From assembly GCF_017052465.1 (NCBI RefSeq), contig NZ_JAFHKT010000126.1, positions 1 through 64,000 on the forward strand: 64,000 nucleotides of DNA, in the 5' to 3' direction. The notes under the pieces were generated by a model. That model searched no databases, was not told the origin of the DNA, and saw only the letters and a list, made by a program, of their open reading frames with translations. This DNA comes from Arthrobacter pascens. Lineage in GTDB: Bacteria > Actinomycetota > Actinomycetes > Actinomycetales > Micrococcaceae. Shown here one piece after another: positions 8,151 to 17,541 of this stretch; position 1 is the first letter of the stretch, and the number at the start of each line of letters is the position of its first letter. The translations under genes were made by a program, and so were the position numbers.

Positions 8151-8963
8151 ATGGCCAGACTTGACCAGATCCTCGTCAGCCGCGGGCTGGCGCGGTCCCG
8201 CACGCACGCCGCGCGGCTCATTGCCGACGGCAAGGTGACCTCCGCCGGCGACGTCCTCGCGAAGGCCTCGCTGCAGATCGCCGACGACCGCGAGCTGTCG
8301 GTGGCGGAGGACGCCACGGACACGTACGTCAGCCGGGCCGGGCACAAGTTGGCCGGCGCCCTCGACGCCTTTCCCGCGGTCGCCGTCGGCGGCAAACGCT
8401 GCCTTGACGCGGGTGCGTCCACCGGCGGCTTTACCGACGTCCTCTTGCGGCGGGGGGCTAGGCACGTGGTGGCGGTCGACGTCGGGCACGGCCAGCTCGT
8501 GCCGCAGCTCAGGGACGACCCCCGGGTGAGCGTCCATGAAGGGCTGAACGTCCGTTACATGGACCCGGACCAGATCGGCGGCACGGCCGAGCTGACGGTG
8601 GCGGACCTGTCCTTCATCTCGCTGACCCTCGTCGTGGCGCCGCTGGCCGCGTGCACCAGCCCCGGCGGCGACCTCGTGCTCATGGTCAAGCCGCAGTTCG
8701 AGATCGGCAAGGAGCGGCTCGGACGCACCGGCGTGGTCACGTCGGAGCGTGAACGCCGGATGGCAGTCGGTAAAGTGGCTGGGGCTGCCGTCGATGCGGG
8801 ACTGGAACTCTGCGGACTGGCGACCAGCCCGCTGCCCGGGCAGGACGGAAATGTCGAATACTTCCTGTGGATAAAACGAAGAATTGCCGAAGACTTGCCT
8901 AAGATCGAAGAGCGGGATGCAGCCGTGGCTGTGTTGCTCGGAAAAATCTGGCCGAACCACTAG
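8151..8963 (+). CDS. tlyA: TlyA-family rRNA 2'-O-methyltransferase
   Basis: This is a 270-residue S4-domain plus Rossmann methyltransferase. The first 60 residues (RLDQILVSRGLARSRTHAARLI) form the S4 RNA-binding domain. The AdoMet motif DAGASTGGFTDVLL is near residue 81, followed by ADLSFISL and KPQFEIGKE, which are typical of TlyA/FtsJ-like enzymes. In mycobacteria TlyA methylates 16S C1409 and 23S C1920 and makes ribosomes sensitive to capreomycin. The ATG at 8151 is preferred from family alignment; a GTG at 8139 would add four residues. It is followed 12 bases later by nadK. Confidence 0.93.
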   Translation: MARLDQILVSRGLARSRTHAARLIADGKVTSAGDVLAKASLQIADDRELSVAEDATDTYVSRAGHKLAGALDAFPAVAVGGKRCLDAGASTGGFTDVLLRRGARHVVAVDVGHGQLVPQLRDDPRVSVHEGLNVRYMDPDQIGGTAELTVADLSFISLTLVVAPLAACTSPGGDLVLMVKPQFEIGKERLGRTGVVTSERERRMAVGKVAGAAVDAGLELCGLATSPLPGQDGNVEYFLWIKRRIAEDLPKIEERDAAVAVLLGKIWPNH

Positions 8964-8975
8964 AGAGCGGAACCG

Positions 8976-10016
8976 ATGAGCAGGCGTGTACTGGTACTTG
9001 CCCACACCGGCCGCGAAGAATCCCTGAAGGCTGCCTGGGAGGCGTGCGCCCAGCTGCACGCGTCCGGCATCATCCCGGTGATGCAGGAATCGGAACTGGG
9101 CGACATGGAGGGCTTTTTCGGCCGGCTGGAGCATCCTGTGGAGGTCCTGCACGACCATGTCCAGCTGCCCGATGTGGAGCTCGTCATGGTGCTCGGCGGG
9201 GACGGCACCATCCTTCGGGCCGCGGAACTGGTCCGGGAAGTGGATGTTCCCCTCCTGGGCGTGAACCTCGGCCACGTGGGCTTCCTGGCCGAAAGTGAGC
9301 GTGCGGACCTCGCGCAGACCGTGGAGTGGATCGCCAGCCGTGAATACACGGTGGAAGAGCGCATGACCATTGACGTCCAGGTGTGGGTCCGCGGACAGAA
9401 AATCTGGCACACGTGGGCACTCAATGAGGCGGCCATCGAAAAGGGGAACCGCGAGCGGATGCTTGAGGTGGTCACGGAAGTGGACGAGCGTCCGCTGACC
9501 TCCTTCGGATGCGACGGCGTGGTGCTCGCCACGCCCACGGGATCGACGGCCTATGCGTTCTCCGCCGGCGGCCCCGTGGTGTGGCCCGAAGTGGAAGCCC
9601 TCCTGATCGTGCCCATCAGCGCCCACGCGCTGTTCGCCAAGCCGCTGGTGGTGTCACCGCGGTCCAGGCTTGCCGTGGAGGTGCTGAACCGGACGGACGC
9701 GCAGGGCGTGCTGTGGTGCGACGGCCGCCGGTCGGTCGACCTTCCGCCCGGCGCCCGGGTGGAGGTCACGCGTTCCGCCACCCCCGTCCGGCTGGCCCGT
9801 ACCCACCAGACGCCGTTTTCTGCACGGCTGGTGCGCAAGTTCGAACTGCCCATCCACGGCTGGCGCGGGCCGGTGCCGCAGTCCGGGGCCGTCACCACGG
9901 GGCCCGTGCCGATTGTGCGGACGCCCCGGCCCATGGCGCCTCCGCCGGCGCCCGGGTATGCCGGGCAGGTCCTTGCCGGGCAGTCCGAAGAAACCGATCC
10001 TCCGACTGGGAAGTGA
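8976..10016 (+). CDS. nadK: NAD kinase
   Basis: This is a 346-residue ATP-NAD kinase that makes NADP from NAD. The GGDGT motif is present (MVLGGDGTILRAAE, near residue 74), as are the NLGHVGFLAE segment and the Gly-rich TPTGSTAYAFSAGGP loop that binds NAD. The C-terminal 45 residues (Pro-rich, PVPIVRTPRPMAPPPAPG) extend past the family core and look disordered. The stop is three bases before the recN start. The order tlyA-nadK-recN is conserved across actinobacteria. Confidence 0.95.
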   Translation: MSRRVLVLAHTGREESLKAAWEACAQLHASGIIPVMQESELGDMEGFFGRLEHPVEVLHDHVQLPDVELVMVLGGDGTILRAAELVREVDVPLLGVNLGHVGFLAESERADLAQTVEWIASREYTVEERMTIDVQVWVRGQKIWHTWALNEAAIEKGNRERMLEVVTEVDERPLTSFGCDGVVLATPTGSTAYAFSAGGPVVWPEVEALLIVPISAHALFAKPLVVSPRSRLAVEVLNRTDAQGVLWCDGRRSVDLPPGARVEVTRSATPVRLARTHQTPFSARLVRKFELPIHGWRGPVPQSGAVTTGPVPIVRTPRPMAPPPAPGYAGQVLAGQSEETDPPTGK

Positions 10017-10019
10017 TCC

Positions 10020-11759
10020 ATGCTTGAAGAACTGAGAATCCGCGATCTGGGCGTTATTGCTGACGCCACGCTGCCGCTGGGCCCCGGGCTCAGCGTGGTC
10101 ACCGGCGAGACCGGTGCCGGCAAGACCATGGTGGTCACCGCCGTCGGGCTGCTGCTCGGCGCGCGGTCCGACGCCGGTGCCGTCCGCAGCGGCGCAAAGA
10201 GCGCCTCCGCCGAAGCCGTCGTCAGGCTCGAGTCCGGGCATGCCGCCGTGGACCGCGCCCGCGACGCCGGGGCGGAAATCGAGGAGTTCGACGGCGGCGC
10301 GGAGCTGCTGCTGTCACGGCGCCTGGGGGCGGACGGGCGCAGCCGCGCGTTCCTCGGCGGCAGGGCCGCCCCGGTGGGGGTGCTGGCCGAAATCGGCGAA
10401 TCGCTCGTGGTGGTGCACGGGCAGTCGGACCAGATCAGGCTCAAGAGCGCCGCGGCCCAGCGCGAGGCCCTGGACAAGTTCGCGGGGGAGCCCCTGGCAT
10501 CCGCCCTGGGCGGCTTCCAACAGCTGTACGCCTCATGGAAGGCAAGCCAGACCGAGCTGGAGACGCTCCGCAGCGCGGCGCGGGACCGGCTGCGCGAGGC
10601 CGAATCCCTCGAGATCTCGCTGGCGGAGATTGACGCCGTGGACCCCCAGCCGGGGGAGGACGAAACCCTCAAGGCCGAGGCCGTGAAGCTGGCGAACGTC
10701 GAGGAGCTCCGGATCGCCGCCACCACGGCACACCAGGCGCTCATCGCCGAGGACTTCGGCGAAACCGGTGACGCCACCACGCTGGTGGACAGCGCCAAAC
10801 GGACACTGGAGCACGTGGCCGAGCATGATGGGGAGCTCGGCGCGGCTGCCGCGCGGCTCGCGGAAGTGGGGTTCCTGCTCAACGACATCGCCACCGAGCT
10901 GGCAAGCTACCAGGCCGGCCTGGACTCGGAGGGCCCTGAACGGCTGGCGGAGATCGAGGAGCGCCGGGCAGCCCTGGCCAAGCTCGTCCGCAAGTATGCC
11001 CCCAGTATCGACGAAGTCCTGGAGTGGGCGGAGAAGGCCCGCGTCCGCTTTGACGAGCTGCAGGACGATTCCACGCGGATCGAGAGCCTGGACGCCGAAG
11101 TGGCCCGGGCGGAGGCTGAGCTCACCAAACAGGCTTCGGCCATCAGCAAGATCCGGGCGAAGGCAGCCAAGGACCTCTCCGCCCGGGTGAGTGCCGAGCT
11201 AACGGCCCTCGCCATGGCGGATGCCACCCTCGTGATCAACCTCGAGGCCGCCAGCCAGCTGGGCCCCTACGGCGCGGACGACATTTCCTTCCTGCTCCGG
11301 CCCCACTCGGGTGCACCGGCCAGGCCGCTGGGCAAGGGCGCATCCGGCGGTGAGCTCTCCCGGGTCATGCTCGCCATCGAAGTCGTGCTGGCGGCCGTCG
11401 ACCCCGTGCCGACGTTCGTCTTCGACGAAGTGGACGCAGGGGTGGGCGGCCGCGCCGCCGTCGAAATCGGTCGGCGGCTGGCCATGCTGGCACGGCACGT
11501 GCAGGTCCTTGTGGTCACGCACCTGCCGCAGGTGGCCGCCTTCGCCGACCAGCACATCCGGGTCACCAAGACCTCCGTACGGGGCTCCGACGGCGCCACC
11601 GCCACCGGGTTTACGTCCAGCGACGTGCAGCTGCTGGACGAGCCCGAGCGGGTCCGGGAACTGGCGCGGATGCTGGCGGGCCAGGAGGACTCGGAGACGG
11701 CACAGGCCCACGCACAGGAGCTGGTGGACGACGCCCGGCTGCTGCCGCAGCAGGCCTAG
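10020..11759 (+). CDS. recN: DNA repair protein RecN
   Basis: This is a 579-residue SMC-like ATPase for double-strand-break repair. The Walker A motif GETGAGKT is near residue 30, long coiled-coil regions rich in Ala/Glu/Arg run from about 160 to 370, the ABC signature is GKGASGGELSRVMLA, and Walker B is TFVFDEVDAGVGG. The final VTHLPQVAAFADQH segment is the H-loop. Length is normal for RecN. In M. tuberculosis two more genes lie between recN and pyrG; they are absent here and only a 118-bp gap remains. Confidence 0.95.
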   Translation: MLEELRIRDLGVIADATLPLGPGLSVVTGETGAGKTMVVTAVGLLLGARSDAGAVRSGAKSASAEAVVRLESGHAAVDRARDAGAEIEEFDGGAELLLSRRLGADGRSRAFLGGRAAPVGVLAEIGESLVVVHGQSDQIRLKSAAAQREALDKFAGEPLASALGGFQQLYASWKASQTELETLRSAARDRLREAESLEISLAEIDAVDPQPGEDETLKAEAVKLANVEELRIAATTAHQALIAEDFGETGDATTLVDSAKRTLEHVAEHDGELGAAAARLAEVGFLLNDIATELASYQAGLDSEGPERLAEIEERRAALAKLVRKYAPSIDEVLEWAEKARVRFDELQDDSTRIESLDAEVARAEAELTKQASAISKIRAKAAKDLSARVSAELTALAMADATLVINLEAASQLGPYGADDISFLLRPHSGAPARPLGKGASGGELSRVMLAIEVVLAAVDPVPTFVFDEVDAGVGGRAAVEIGRRLAMLARHVQVLVVTHLPQVAAFADQHIRVTKTSVRGSDGATATGFTSSDVQLLDEPERVRELARMLAGQEDSETAQAHAQELVDDARLLPQQA

Positions 11760-11863
11760 GGTGGCCTGAGCCCTTGGCCTTCTCTTGCCCTCAGGGCGCC
11801 GGACACGGGAGACTGAGGCATTTGGGGGCGCGTTACCCGACCCGTGGAAGGCTCAATTGATGA

Positions 11864-11869
11864 TAGGCT
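11864..11869 (+). promoter_or_regulatory. Candidate -10 element of pyrG (leaderless)
   Basis: TAGGCT ends 8 bases before the tandem GTG codons at 11878. Actinobacterial leaderless genes usually have a TANNNT box 6-8 bases before the start codon. No clear -35 hexamer and no ribosome site are visible. Confidence 0.45.
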
Positions 11870-11877
11870 CGAATTCC

Positions 11878-13650
11878 GTGGTGCAGCGATCAAATTCCCG
11901 TGTAAATTCCCGGTTCCCGGGCTCGTCCAAGACGACCAAACACATCTTCGTCACCGGCGGTGTGGCGTCCTCGCTCGGTAAGGGACTGACGGCTTCAAGC
12001 CTCGGCCACCTCCTGCGGGCACGCGGTTTGTCTGTAACTATGCAGAAGCTCGATCCCTACCTGAACGTGGATCCGGGCACGATGAACCCCTTCCAGCACG
12101 GCGAGGTCTTCGTCACAGACGACGGCGCCGAGACCGACCTCGACATCGGACACTACGAGCGCTTCCTTGACGAAAACCTCGAGGGCTCCGCGAACGTGAC
12201 CACCGGCCAGGTCTACTCCACCGTGATCGCCAAGGAGCGCCGCGGCGAGTACCTCGGCGACACCGTCCAGGTCATCCCGCACATCACCGATGAGATCAAG
12301 CGCCGCATGCGGCTTCCGTCCGAGGGCAAGAACGCGCCGGACGTCATCATCACCGAGATCGGCGGCACCGTTGGCGACATTGAGTCGCAGCCGTTCCTCG
12401 AGTCCGCCCGCCAGGTCCGCCAGGACATCGGCCGGACCAACGTCTTCTTCCTGCACGTGTCTCTGGTCCCGTACATCGGGCCCTCGCAGGAACTCAAGAC
12501 CAAGCCCACCCAGCACTCCGTGGCGGCCCTTCGCTCCATCGGCATCCAGCCCGAAGCGATCGTGATCCGCTCCGACCGCGAAGTGCCCGACGCGATGCGC
12601 GAGAAGATCGGCCGCATGTGCGACGTCGACATCGACGCCGTGGTCAATGCCGCCGATGCGCCCAGCATCTACGACATCCCCAAGACCCTGCACACCCAGG
12701 GCCTGGATTCCTACATCGTCCGGGCGCTCGACCTGCCCTTCAAGGACGTCGACTGGACCAGCTGGGACAAGCTGCTCGAAGCTGTCCACAACCCCAAGCA
12801 CGAAGTCGAAATTGCCCTCGTGGGCAAGTACATCGACCTTCCGGATGCCTACCTCTCCGTGACCGAGGCCCTGCGCGCCGGCGGGTTCGCCAACGACGCC
12901 AAGGTCAAGATCCGGTGGGTGCCGTCCGATGAGTGCGAAACCCACGAAGGCGCTGTCCGGTCGCTGGACGGCGTGGACGCCATCTGCGTTCCCGGCGGGT
13001 TCGGCATCCGCGGCCTCGAAGGCAAGCTGGGTGCGCTGAAGTTCGCCCGCGAATCCAGGCTGCCGGTGCTGGGCCTGTGCCTGGGCCTGCAGTGCATGGT
13101 CATCGAGTACGCCCGCAACGTGGTCGGCCTCGAAGGCGCTTCCTCCAGCGAGTTCGAGCCCGACTCCAAGTACCCGGTCATCGCCACCATGGAAGAGCAG
13201 CTCGAGTTCGTTGAGGGCCGCGGTGACCTCGGGGGCACCATGCGCCTCGGACTGTACGAGGCCAAGCTGGAAGAGGGCTCGGTCATTGCCGAGACCTACG
13301 GCACCACCACCGTCAGCGAACGCCACCGCCACCGCTACGAGGTCAACAACAAGTACCGCGAGCAGATTGCAGCCCAGGGTCTCGTGTTCTCCGGAACATC
13401 GCCGGACGGCAAGCTCGTGGAGTACGTGGAGCTGCCGCGTGAGGTGCACCCGTATTACGTGGCAACGCAGGCCCATCCTGAGCTGAGTTCGCGGCCCACG
13501 CGGCCGCACCCGCTGTTCGCAGGGCTGGTCAAGGCGGCGCTGGACCACCAGAGCGGCAGTGCCGACACCGGCTCCGCTGCTCCCGTGTCCGGGACCGCAG
13601 CGCCGGAGGTGCCAGCCGCTGAGGCTGCCTCCGGGGCGACCGCCCGCTAA
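11878..13650 (+). CDS. pyrG: CTP synthase
   Basis: This 590-residue enzyme converts UTP to CTP using ATP and glutamine. The N-terminal amidoligase domain begins with [18 protein letters not shown] (P-loop) and contains the Mg/UTP-binding GGTVGDIES. The C-terminal glutaminase has the nucleophile Cys in [10 protein letters not shown] and the His/Glu pair in QAHPEL. The Ala-rich 35-residue tail is species-specific. The start is uncertain: GTG at 11878 is preferred because of the -10-like TAGGCT just upstream. An ATG at 11860 would add six residues. Confidence 0.95.
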   Translation: MVQRSNSRVNSRFPGSSKTTKHIFVTGGVASSLGKGLTASSLGHLLRARGLSVTMQKLDPYLNVDPGTMNPFQHGEVFVTDDGAETDLDIGHYERFLDENLEGSANVTTGQVYSTVIAKERRGEYLGDTVQVIPHITDEIKRRMRLPSEGKNAPDVIITEIGGTVGDIESQPFLESARQVRQDIGRTNVFFLHVSLVPYIGPSQELKTKPTQHSVAALRSIGIQPEAIVIRSDREVPDAMREKIGRMCDVDIDAVVNAADAPSIYDIPKTLHTQGLDSYIVRALDLPFKDVDWTSWDKLLEAVHNPKHEVEIALVGKYIDLPDAYLSVTEALRAGGFANDAKVKIRWVPSDECETHEGAVRSLDGVDAICVPGGFGIRGLEGKLGALKFARESRLPVLGLCLGLQCMVIEYARNVVGLEGASSSEFEPDSKYPVIATMEEQLEFVEGRGDLGGTMRLGLYEAKLEEGSVIAETYGTTTVSERHRHRYEVNNKYREQIAAQGLVFSGTSPDGKLVEYVELPREVHPYYVATQAHPELSSRPTRPHPLFAGLVKAALDHQSGSADTGSAAPVSGTAAPEVPAAEAASGATAR

Positions 13651-13695
13651 CTGATTGCACGGTAGGCCAGAGCACTAATGACGGAGGACGGCGCG

Positions 13696-14358
13696 ATGCC
13701 CGGTATTTCTGAAAACATCCCTGCTGCACGGCAGGTTTCGGATGCGCCGAGCCCGCGCCGTCTGTTGTCCACGGAAAAGGTCTATGAGGGCCGGATCTGG
13801 GACGTGGTGAGCGACAGCTTCAAGCTGACCGACGACGGCACCGCGCTGGTCCGGGACTACATCGACCACCCCGGGGCCGTGGCCGTGCTGCCCATGAACG
13901 ACGACGGCGAGGTGCTGCTGATCAAGCAGTACCGGCACCCGGTCGGCATGGACCTCTGGGAGATTCCCGCGGGCCTGCTGGACGTCGAAGGCGAGGACTT
14001 CGTGGCAGGAGCAGCACGGGAGCTCGCCGAGGAAGCGGACCTCGTGGCCGGCACCTGGAACGTCCTGGCGGATTTCTTCAACTCTCCCGGGTCCTCCAGC
14101 GAAGCCATCCGCATCTACCTTGCCCGCGGGCTCACCGAAGTGCCGCACCACGAGCTTCACGTCCGCACGGACGAGGAAGCCGAAATTGAACTGCACTGGA
14201 TTCCGCTCGAAGAAGCCGTGGCCGCCGTGCTGGAGGGGCGCCTGCACAACCCGTCCGCCGTCGTCGGAGTCCTTGCAGCCGCGGCGGCCAAGGCAGACGG
14301 ATTTACCGGGCTGCGGCCGGCTGACGCCCCGTGGCCGGCCCATCCCAGCCAGCGCTGA
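13696..14358 (+). CDS. Nudix hydrolase, ADP-ribose pyrophosphatase type
   Basis: This protein of about 220 residues matches the ADP-ribose diphosphatase group (M. tuberculosis Rv1700 position). The Nudix box is GLLDVEGED then [11 protein letters not shown], with the catalytic REhxEE core intact and one residue more than the canonical G-x5-E spacing. A GGAGG sequence at 13683-13687 lies 8 bases before the ATG at 13696. An ATG at 13678 lies upstream of that site and lacks its own, so 13696 is preferred. The stop overlaps the xerD start (ATGA). It probably clears ADP-ribose or related nucleotides. Confidence 0.88.
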   Translation: MPGISENIPAARQVSDAPSPRRLLSTEKVYEGRIWDVVSDSFKLTDDGTALVRDYIDHPGAVAVLPMNDDGEVLLIKQYRHPVGMDLWEIPAGLLDVEGEDFVAGAARELAEEADLVAGTWNVLADFFNSPGSSSEAIRIYLARGLTEVPHHELHVRTDEEAEIELHWIPLEEAVAAVLEGRLHNPSAVVGVLAAAAAKADGFTGLRPADAPWPAHPSQR

Positions 14359-15404
14359 TGACGGCGGGCACGGCAGCAGCTGAGACCCCACCCGCCCCGG
14401 GCGATCCGGGAACGGACCGGGAGGCTCAGGTGCGCCCGGGCGCCCACAATACCCGTCCCGAACGCCCGCGGACCGCAATCGACCGGGCCGTCACCGACTA
14501 CCTCCAGCACATGGGCGTTGAGCGGGGTCTGGCCGCCAACACCCTCTCCGCCTACCGCCGCGACCTCGTGCGGTACTCCAACTACCTCGCCGCCGAAGGC
14601 CTCAGCCGCCCAGGTGATGTGACGCGCCGCCACGTGACGGGCTTCGCCCAGGCATTGTCTGACGGTTCGGACGGCGGAACGCCCCTGGGCGTGCGCTCGG
14701 CGGCCCGCACCGTCGTTGCCGTCCGCGGACTGCACAAGTTTTGGGCACTGGAAGGCATGACGACGGCGGATCCCGCCAGCGACGTCCACCCGCCCCTGCC
14801 GGGGAAGCGGCTGCCCAAGGCCATCACCGTGGACGAGGTCACCCGGATCCTCGAAGCCGCCGGTACCGACACCGCGACCGGCCTGCGGGACCGGGCCCTG
14901 CTCGAATTCCTCTATTCCACCGGGGCCCGCATCAGCGAGGCTGTCGGGCTGGATGTGGATGACATCTCCGTGCAGCCGGCGGAAGACGGACCCGCCATTG
15001 TGCGGCTGTTCGGCAAGGGGTCGAAGGAGCGGCTGGTTCCGCTCGGATCCTATGGCGCCCGGGCCCTGGATGCCTACCTGGTGCGCGGCCGGCCCCTGCT
15101 CGCGTGCAAGGGCAAAGGAACACCGGCGCTCTTCCTCAATGCCCGGGGCGGGCGCATCAGCCGGCAAAGCGCCTGGACGATTTTGAAGGCAGCCGCCGAA
15201 AAAGCCAACATCACCAAGGACGTGTCCCCGCACACCCTGCGCCACTCGTTCGCCACCCACCTGCTCGAGGGCGGGGCCGACGTCCGCGTCGTGCAGGAAC
15301 TGCTGGGCCACGCCTCCGTCACGACCACCCAGGTGTACACGCTCGTAACGGCCGACACGCTCCGGGAAATCTACGCCGCCGCCCACCCTCGGGCGCTCGG
15401 ATAG
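14358..15404 (+). CDS. xerD: Tyrosine recombinase XerD
   Basis: This is a 348-residue site-specific recombinase that resolves chromosome dimers at dif. The N-terminal SAM-like DNA-binding domain ([23 protein letters not shown]) is followed by the catalytic residues: Arg in [12 protein letters not shown], Lys in [18 protein letters not shown] (HxxR), LLGHAS and the nucleophile Tyr in TTTQVYTLV. The first 45 residues are an extra polar extension. ATG at 14358 overlaps the upstream stop and is chosen over an earlier in-frame GTG. The pyrG-Nudix-xerD order is that of M. tuberculosis. Confidence 0.93.
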   Translation: MTAGTAAAETPPAPGDPGTDREAQVRPGAHNTRPERPRTAIDRAVTDYLQHMGVERGLAANTLSAYRRDLVRYSNYLAAEGLSRPGDVTRRHVTGFAQALSDGSDGGTPLGVRSAARTVVAVRGLHKFWALEGMTTADPASDVHPPLPGKRLPKAITVDEVTRILEAAGTDTATGLRDRALLEFLYSTGARISEAVGLDVDDISVQPAEDGPAIVRLFGKGSKERLVPLGSYGARALDAYLVRGRPLLACKGKGTPALFLNARGGRISRQSAWTILKAAAEKANITKDVSPHTLRHSFATHLLEGGADVRVVQELLGHASVTTTQVYTLVTADTLREIYAAAHPRALG

Positions 15405-15415
15405 AGAATGGATCC

Positions 15416-15907
15416 ATGAGGTCGACGTCTGTCACGCTGTGCTTCCTGCTTCGGGAGCGCCCGGGGATCGGGCCCGAGGTCCTGCTGGGCCTGAAAAAGA
15501 CCGGGTTCGGCATCGGGAAGATCGTGGGCCTGGGCGGCCACGTTGAAGCGGGCGAGACCGATGCCCAGGCTGCCTGCCGTGAGGTCTACGAGGAAGCCGG
15601 TATCACCGTTCTGGAGGAAGACCTTCGCGACGCCGGACTGATCGAATTCGTCTTTCCGGCCCGGCCGGAATGGAACATGTCCACCCGGCTCTTCACGTCC
15701 CGTCGGTGGGCCGGCGACCCAGTGGAGAGTTCGGAAATTGTTCCGGAATGGTTCCTGGTCTCCGCTCTTCCCTTGGAGCGCATGTGGCAGGACGCGGAGC
15801 ACTGGCTGCCCGCGGCCGTGGACGGGGGAGTGGTTGAGGCCGTCATCACCCTGAACGAGGACAACGAGACGGTGGCCTCCGCTGAATATTCTTCGCGGAG
15901 TGTGTAA
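15416..15907 (+). CDS. Nudix hydrolase, MTH1/8-oxo-dGTPase type
   Basis: This is a 163-residue Nudix protein with the box GGHVEAGETDAQAACREVYEEAGITV, an exact G-x5-E-x7-REhxEExGh pattern. The lead-in KKTGFGIGKIVGLGG resembles mammalian MTH1 (pattern G-x-W/I-GxGG) more than bacterial MutT. It probably sanitises oxidised purine nucleotides. ATG at 15416 lies 12 bases after the xerD stop. It starts in a different frame from an unrelated longer open frame beginning at 15104, which overlaps xerD and is not real. Confidence 0.87.
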   Translation: MRSTSVTLCFLLRERPGIGPEVLLGLKKTGFGIGKIVGLGGHVEAGETDAQAACREVYEEAGITVLEEDLRDAGLIEFVFPARPEWNMSTRLFTSRRWAGDPVESSEIVPEWFLVSALPLERMWQDAEHWLPAAVDGGVVEAVITLNEDNETVASAEYSSRSV

Positions 15908-15982
15908 CAGTCCGGGGCGCTGGCGGAAACAATACCTGTAGCCTGCCAGGCCAGGACCGTACTTCTTTCGTTTGGGGGATGC

Positions 15983-16492
15983 GTGGGATCGGAACGCGAA
16001 CTGGCGTTCATCGCCGTTCACAGGGAAAGCTATCCGCGGGTCTACAGATTCGTGCGCCGGCGCGTGGAGTCTGCGGAGGTTGCCGAAGAGCTCGCAGCGG
16101 ACGTCTTCCGCGTGGTGTGGCAGAAGTGGGATGACGGGCCCCGGACGGACTCCGCCTGGCTTTTTACGGTGGCCCGGAACCTGATCGGAAATGCCTACCG
16201 GAGCCGTGACCGGCTGCTGGCGCTGCAGGAGAAACTCAGATCAGCCGCGGAACCCCGCTCTGGTACGGAGTCCGAGGACCTGGTGGTCCAGGACGTCATG
16301 GCGGCACTGCGTGAGAACGAGCGCGACATCCTCCAACTGGCTTATTGGGATGAGCTGAGCATGGCTGAAATCGCCGGCGTTCTCGGGTGCAGCGAATCCG
16401 CCGCGAGGGTCCGGCTGCACCGTGCGCGGGCAGCCTTTCGCAAACGGATGCCGGCGGCGGCCGGGTCGATCACGCAGAAGATGGAGGCATGA
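15983..16492 (+). CDS. ECF-family RNA polymerase sigma factor
   Basis: This is a 169-residue sigma-70 family protein of the extracytoplasmic-function type. Region 2 spans residues about 10-75 (HRESYPRVYRFVRRRV ... SAWLFTVARNLIGNAYR), and region 4 spans about 105-155 (AALRENERDILQLAYWDELSMAEIA ... SESAARVRLHRAR, a helix-turn-helix). The GTG start follows TTTGGGGGAT. The next gene starts 2 bases after its stop and codes for a single-pass membrane protein, the usual layout for a sigma/anti-sigma pair. The stimulus is unknown. Confidence 0.88.
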   Translation: MGSERELAFIAVHRESYPRVYRFVRRRVESAEVAEELAADVFRVVWQKWDDGPRTDSAWLFTVARNLIGNAYRSRDRLLALQEKLRSAAEPRSGTESEDLVVQDVMAALRENERDILQLAYWDELSMAEIAGVLGCSESAARVRLHRARAAFRKRMPAAAGSITQKMEA

Positions 16493-16493
16493 G

Positions 16494-17450
16494 ATGGACC
16501 CGATCCAGAAGCTGATTTCCGGGGCCGACCCGCTCCGTCACGACACTGCGGAGGTTCCCGACGCTGACGCGGCCCTGCGCCGAGCCCTCGCCGGGCCACC
16601 CGTCTTCAGCGACAGCCTGCCCGCCAATGTGGTGCCGTTCGTGGACCGGAAGCGGCACAGGGCACGGTTAGCCGGCGTGCTTGGGCTGGCCGCAGTGGCG
16701 GTGACAGCCGGCGTCCTGGTGGCGACGAACCTCGGGGCCGTGACGCTGGCCCCCGCTCCAGCCGGCCCCGTCGCGCCGACAGCCGCAGAAGCCACACCGG
16801 CGGTATCGCCGACACCGGCTGCATCACGGACGGCGGCGACTCCGGCACCAACCCAGGCGCCAGCAGTTGCGTGGGTGTCCTTTACCGATGCGACAGGCCA
16901 GGCCACCTTTGAATACCCGGCCGGCTGGACCGTGTCAGAAGCTCCGCAAGAAATCGCCGGAGGTTCCTACAACGCCGTCGAGGTGAAAAATTCCCTCGGC
17001 AAGACCATGGCCACCCTGAATCTGGCCTACGACGGCACGGGAGGTCCCATGTGCCCCGACCCAAAGCCCTTCCACACACTGGATTCAGTGGTAGTCGACA
17101 TTCCGCAAAAGGCCGACAAGCTCAAGGAATTCCCGCGTGGCCCGTCGGCATTTGTCTTCAGGGTCATCCAGGGAGACAAGGTCTACGGCTCCATGGCGCT
17201 TGCTGACGGCGAGTTGGCTCCGCAGTCCACCACGTGCGGCTTGTACAACGGAATCCTGGGTCCGGACAACGTTCCTTTCGCGCACTTTGGTGACTCCGTG
17301 TGGCTCACCGCGGATGGCCAGAATGCTCCGCTCACCTTCGACACCGTCGCAGAAGCGAAGTCCTACATGCAGACGCAGGAGTACCGGGACATCAAGCGCA
17401 TGCTGGTCTCCCTGGCGCTGCAGCCGGCCGGAACGGCCCCCGGCAAGTAA
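16494..17450 (+). CDS. Single-pass membrane protein, possible anti-sigma partner
   Basis: This is a 318-residue protein with about 60 cytoplasmic residues, one transmembrane helix (ARLAGVLGLAAVAVTAGVLVATNL, about residues 57-80), a Pro/Thr/Ala-rich linker and a roughly 190-residue external domain. That domain begins TFEYPAGWTV, like PsbP/LpqN-type lipoprotein domains. Two cysteines (CPDPKPF; TTCGLYNG) could pair outside the cell. There is no HxxxCxxC zinc motif of the common RsiW-like anti-sigma factors. The tight coupling to the sigma gene supports a role in controlling it; that role is inferred from position and topology. Confidence 0.6.
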   Translation: MDPIQKLISGADPLRHDTAEVPDADAALRRALAGPPVFSDSLPANVVPFVDRKRHRARLAGVLGLAAVAVTAGVLVATNLGAVTLAPAPAGPVAPTAAEATPAVSPTPAASRTAATPAPTQAPAVAWVSFTDATGQATFEYPAGWTVSEAPQEIAGGSYNAVEVKNSLGKTMATLNLAYDGTGGPMCPDPKPFHTLDSVVVDIPQKADKLKEFPRGPSAFVFRVIQGDKVYGSMALADGELAPQSTTCGLYNGILGPDNVPFAHFGDSVWLTADGQNAPLTFDTVAEAKSYMQTQEYRDIKRMLVSLALQPAGTAPGK

Positions 17451-17482
17451 GTAGTCAGCAGATAGGACCTGCCGCAACGGCC

Positions 17483-17515
17483 CCGGGCCGGCCACCCAAG
17501 GGGTGACCGGCCCGG
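17483..17515. terminator. Hairpin between convergent genes
   Basis: CCGGGCCGG (17483-17491) pairs with CCGGCCCGG (17507-17515), with extra pairing CACCC/GGGTG inside the loop. It lies between the convergent membrane-protein gene and prpC and can serve both. There is no T-run. Confidence 0.6.
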
Positions 17516-17541
17516 CGTCGTGCGTTCCGCGGAGGTGAAAC

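Noticed and set aside
7713..9626. 637-codon minus-strand open frame over tlyA and nadK
   Set aside because: Composition is His/Gln/Arg-rich with no motif, and it covers two strongly supported genes on the other strand.
15104..15415. 5' extension of the second Nudix gene
   Set aside because: It overlaps xerD in another frame; the Nudix family start is at 15416.
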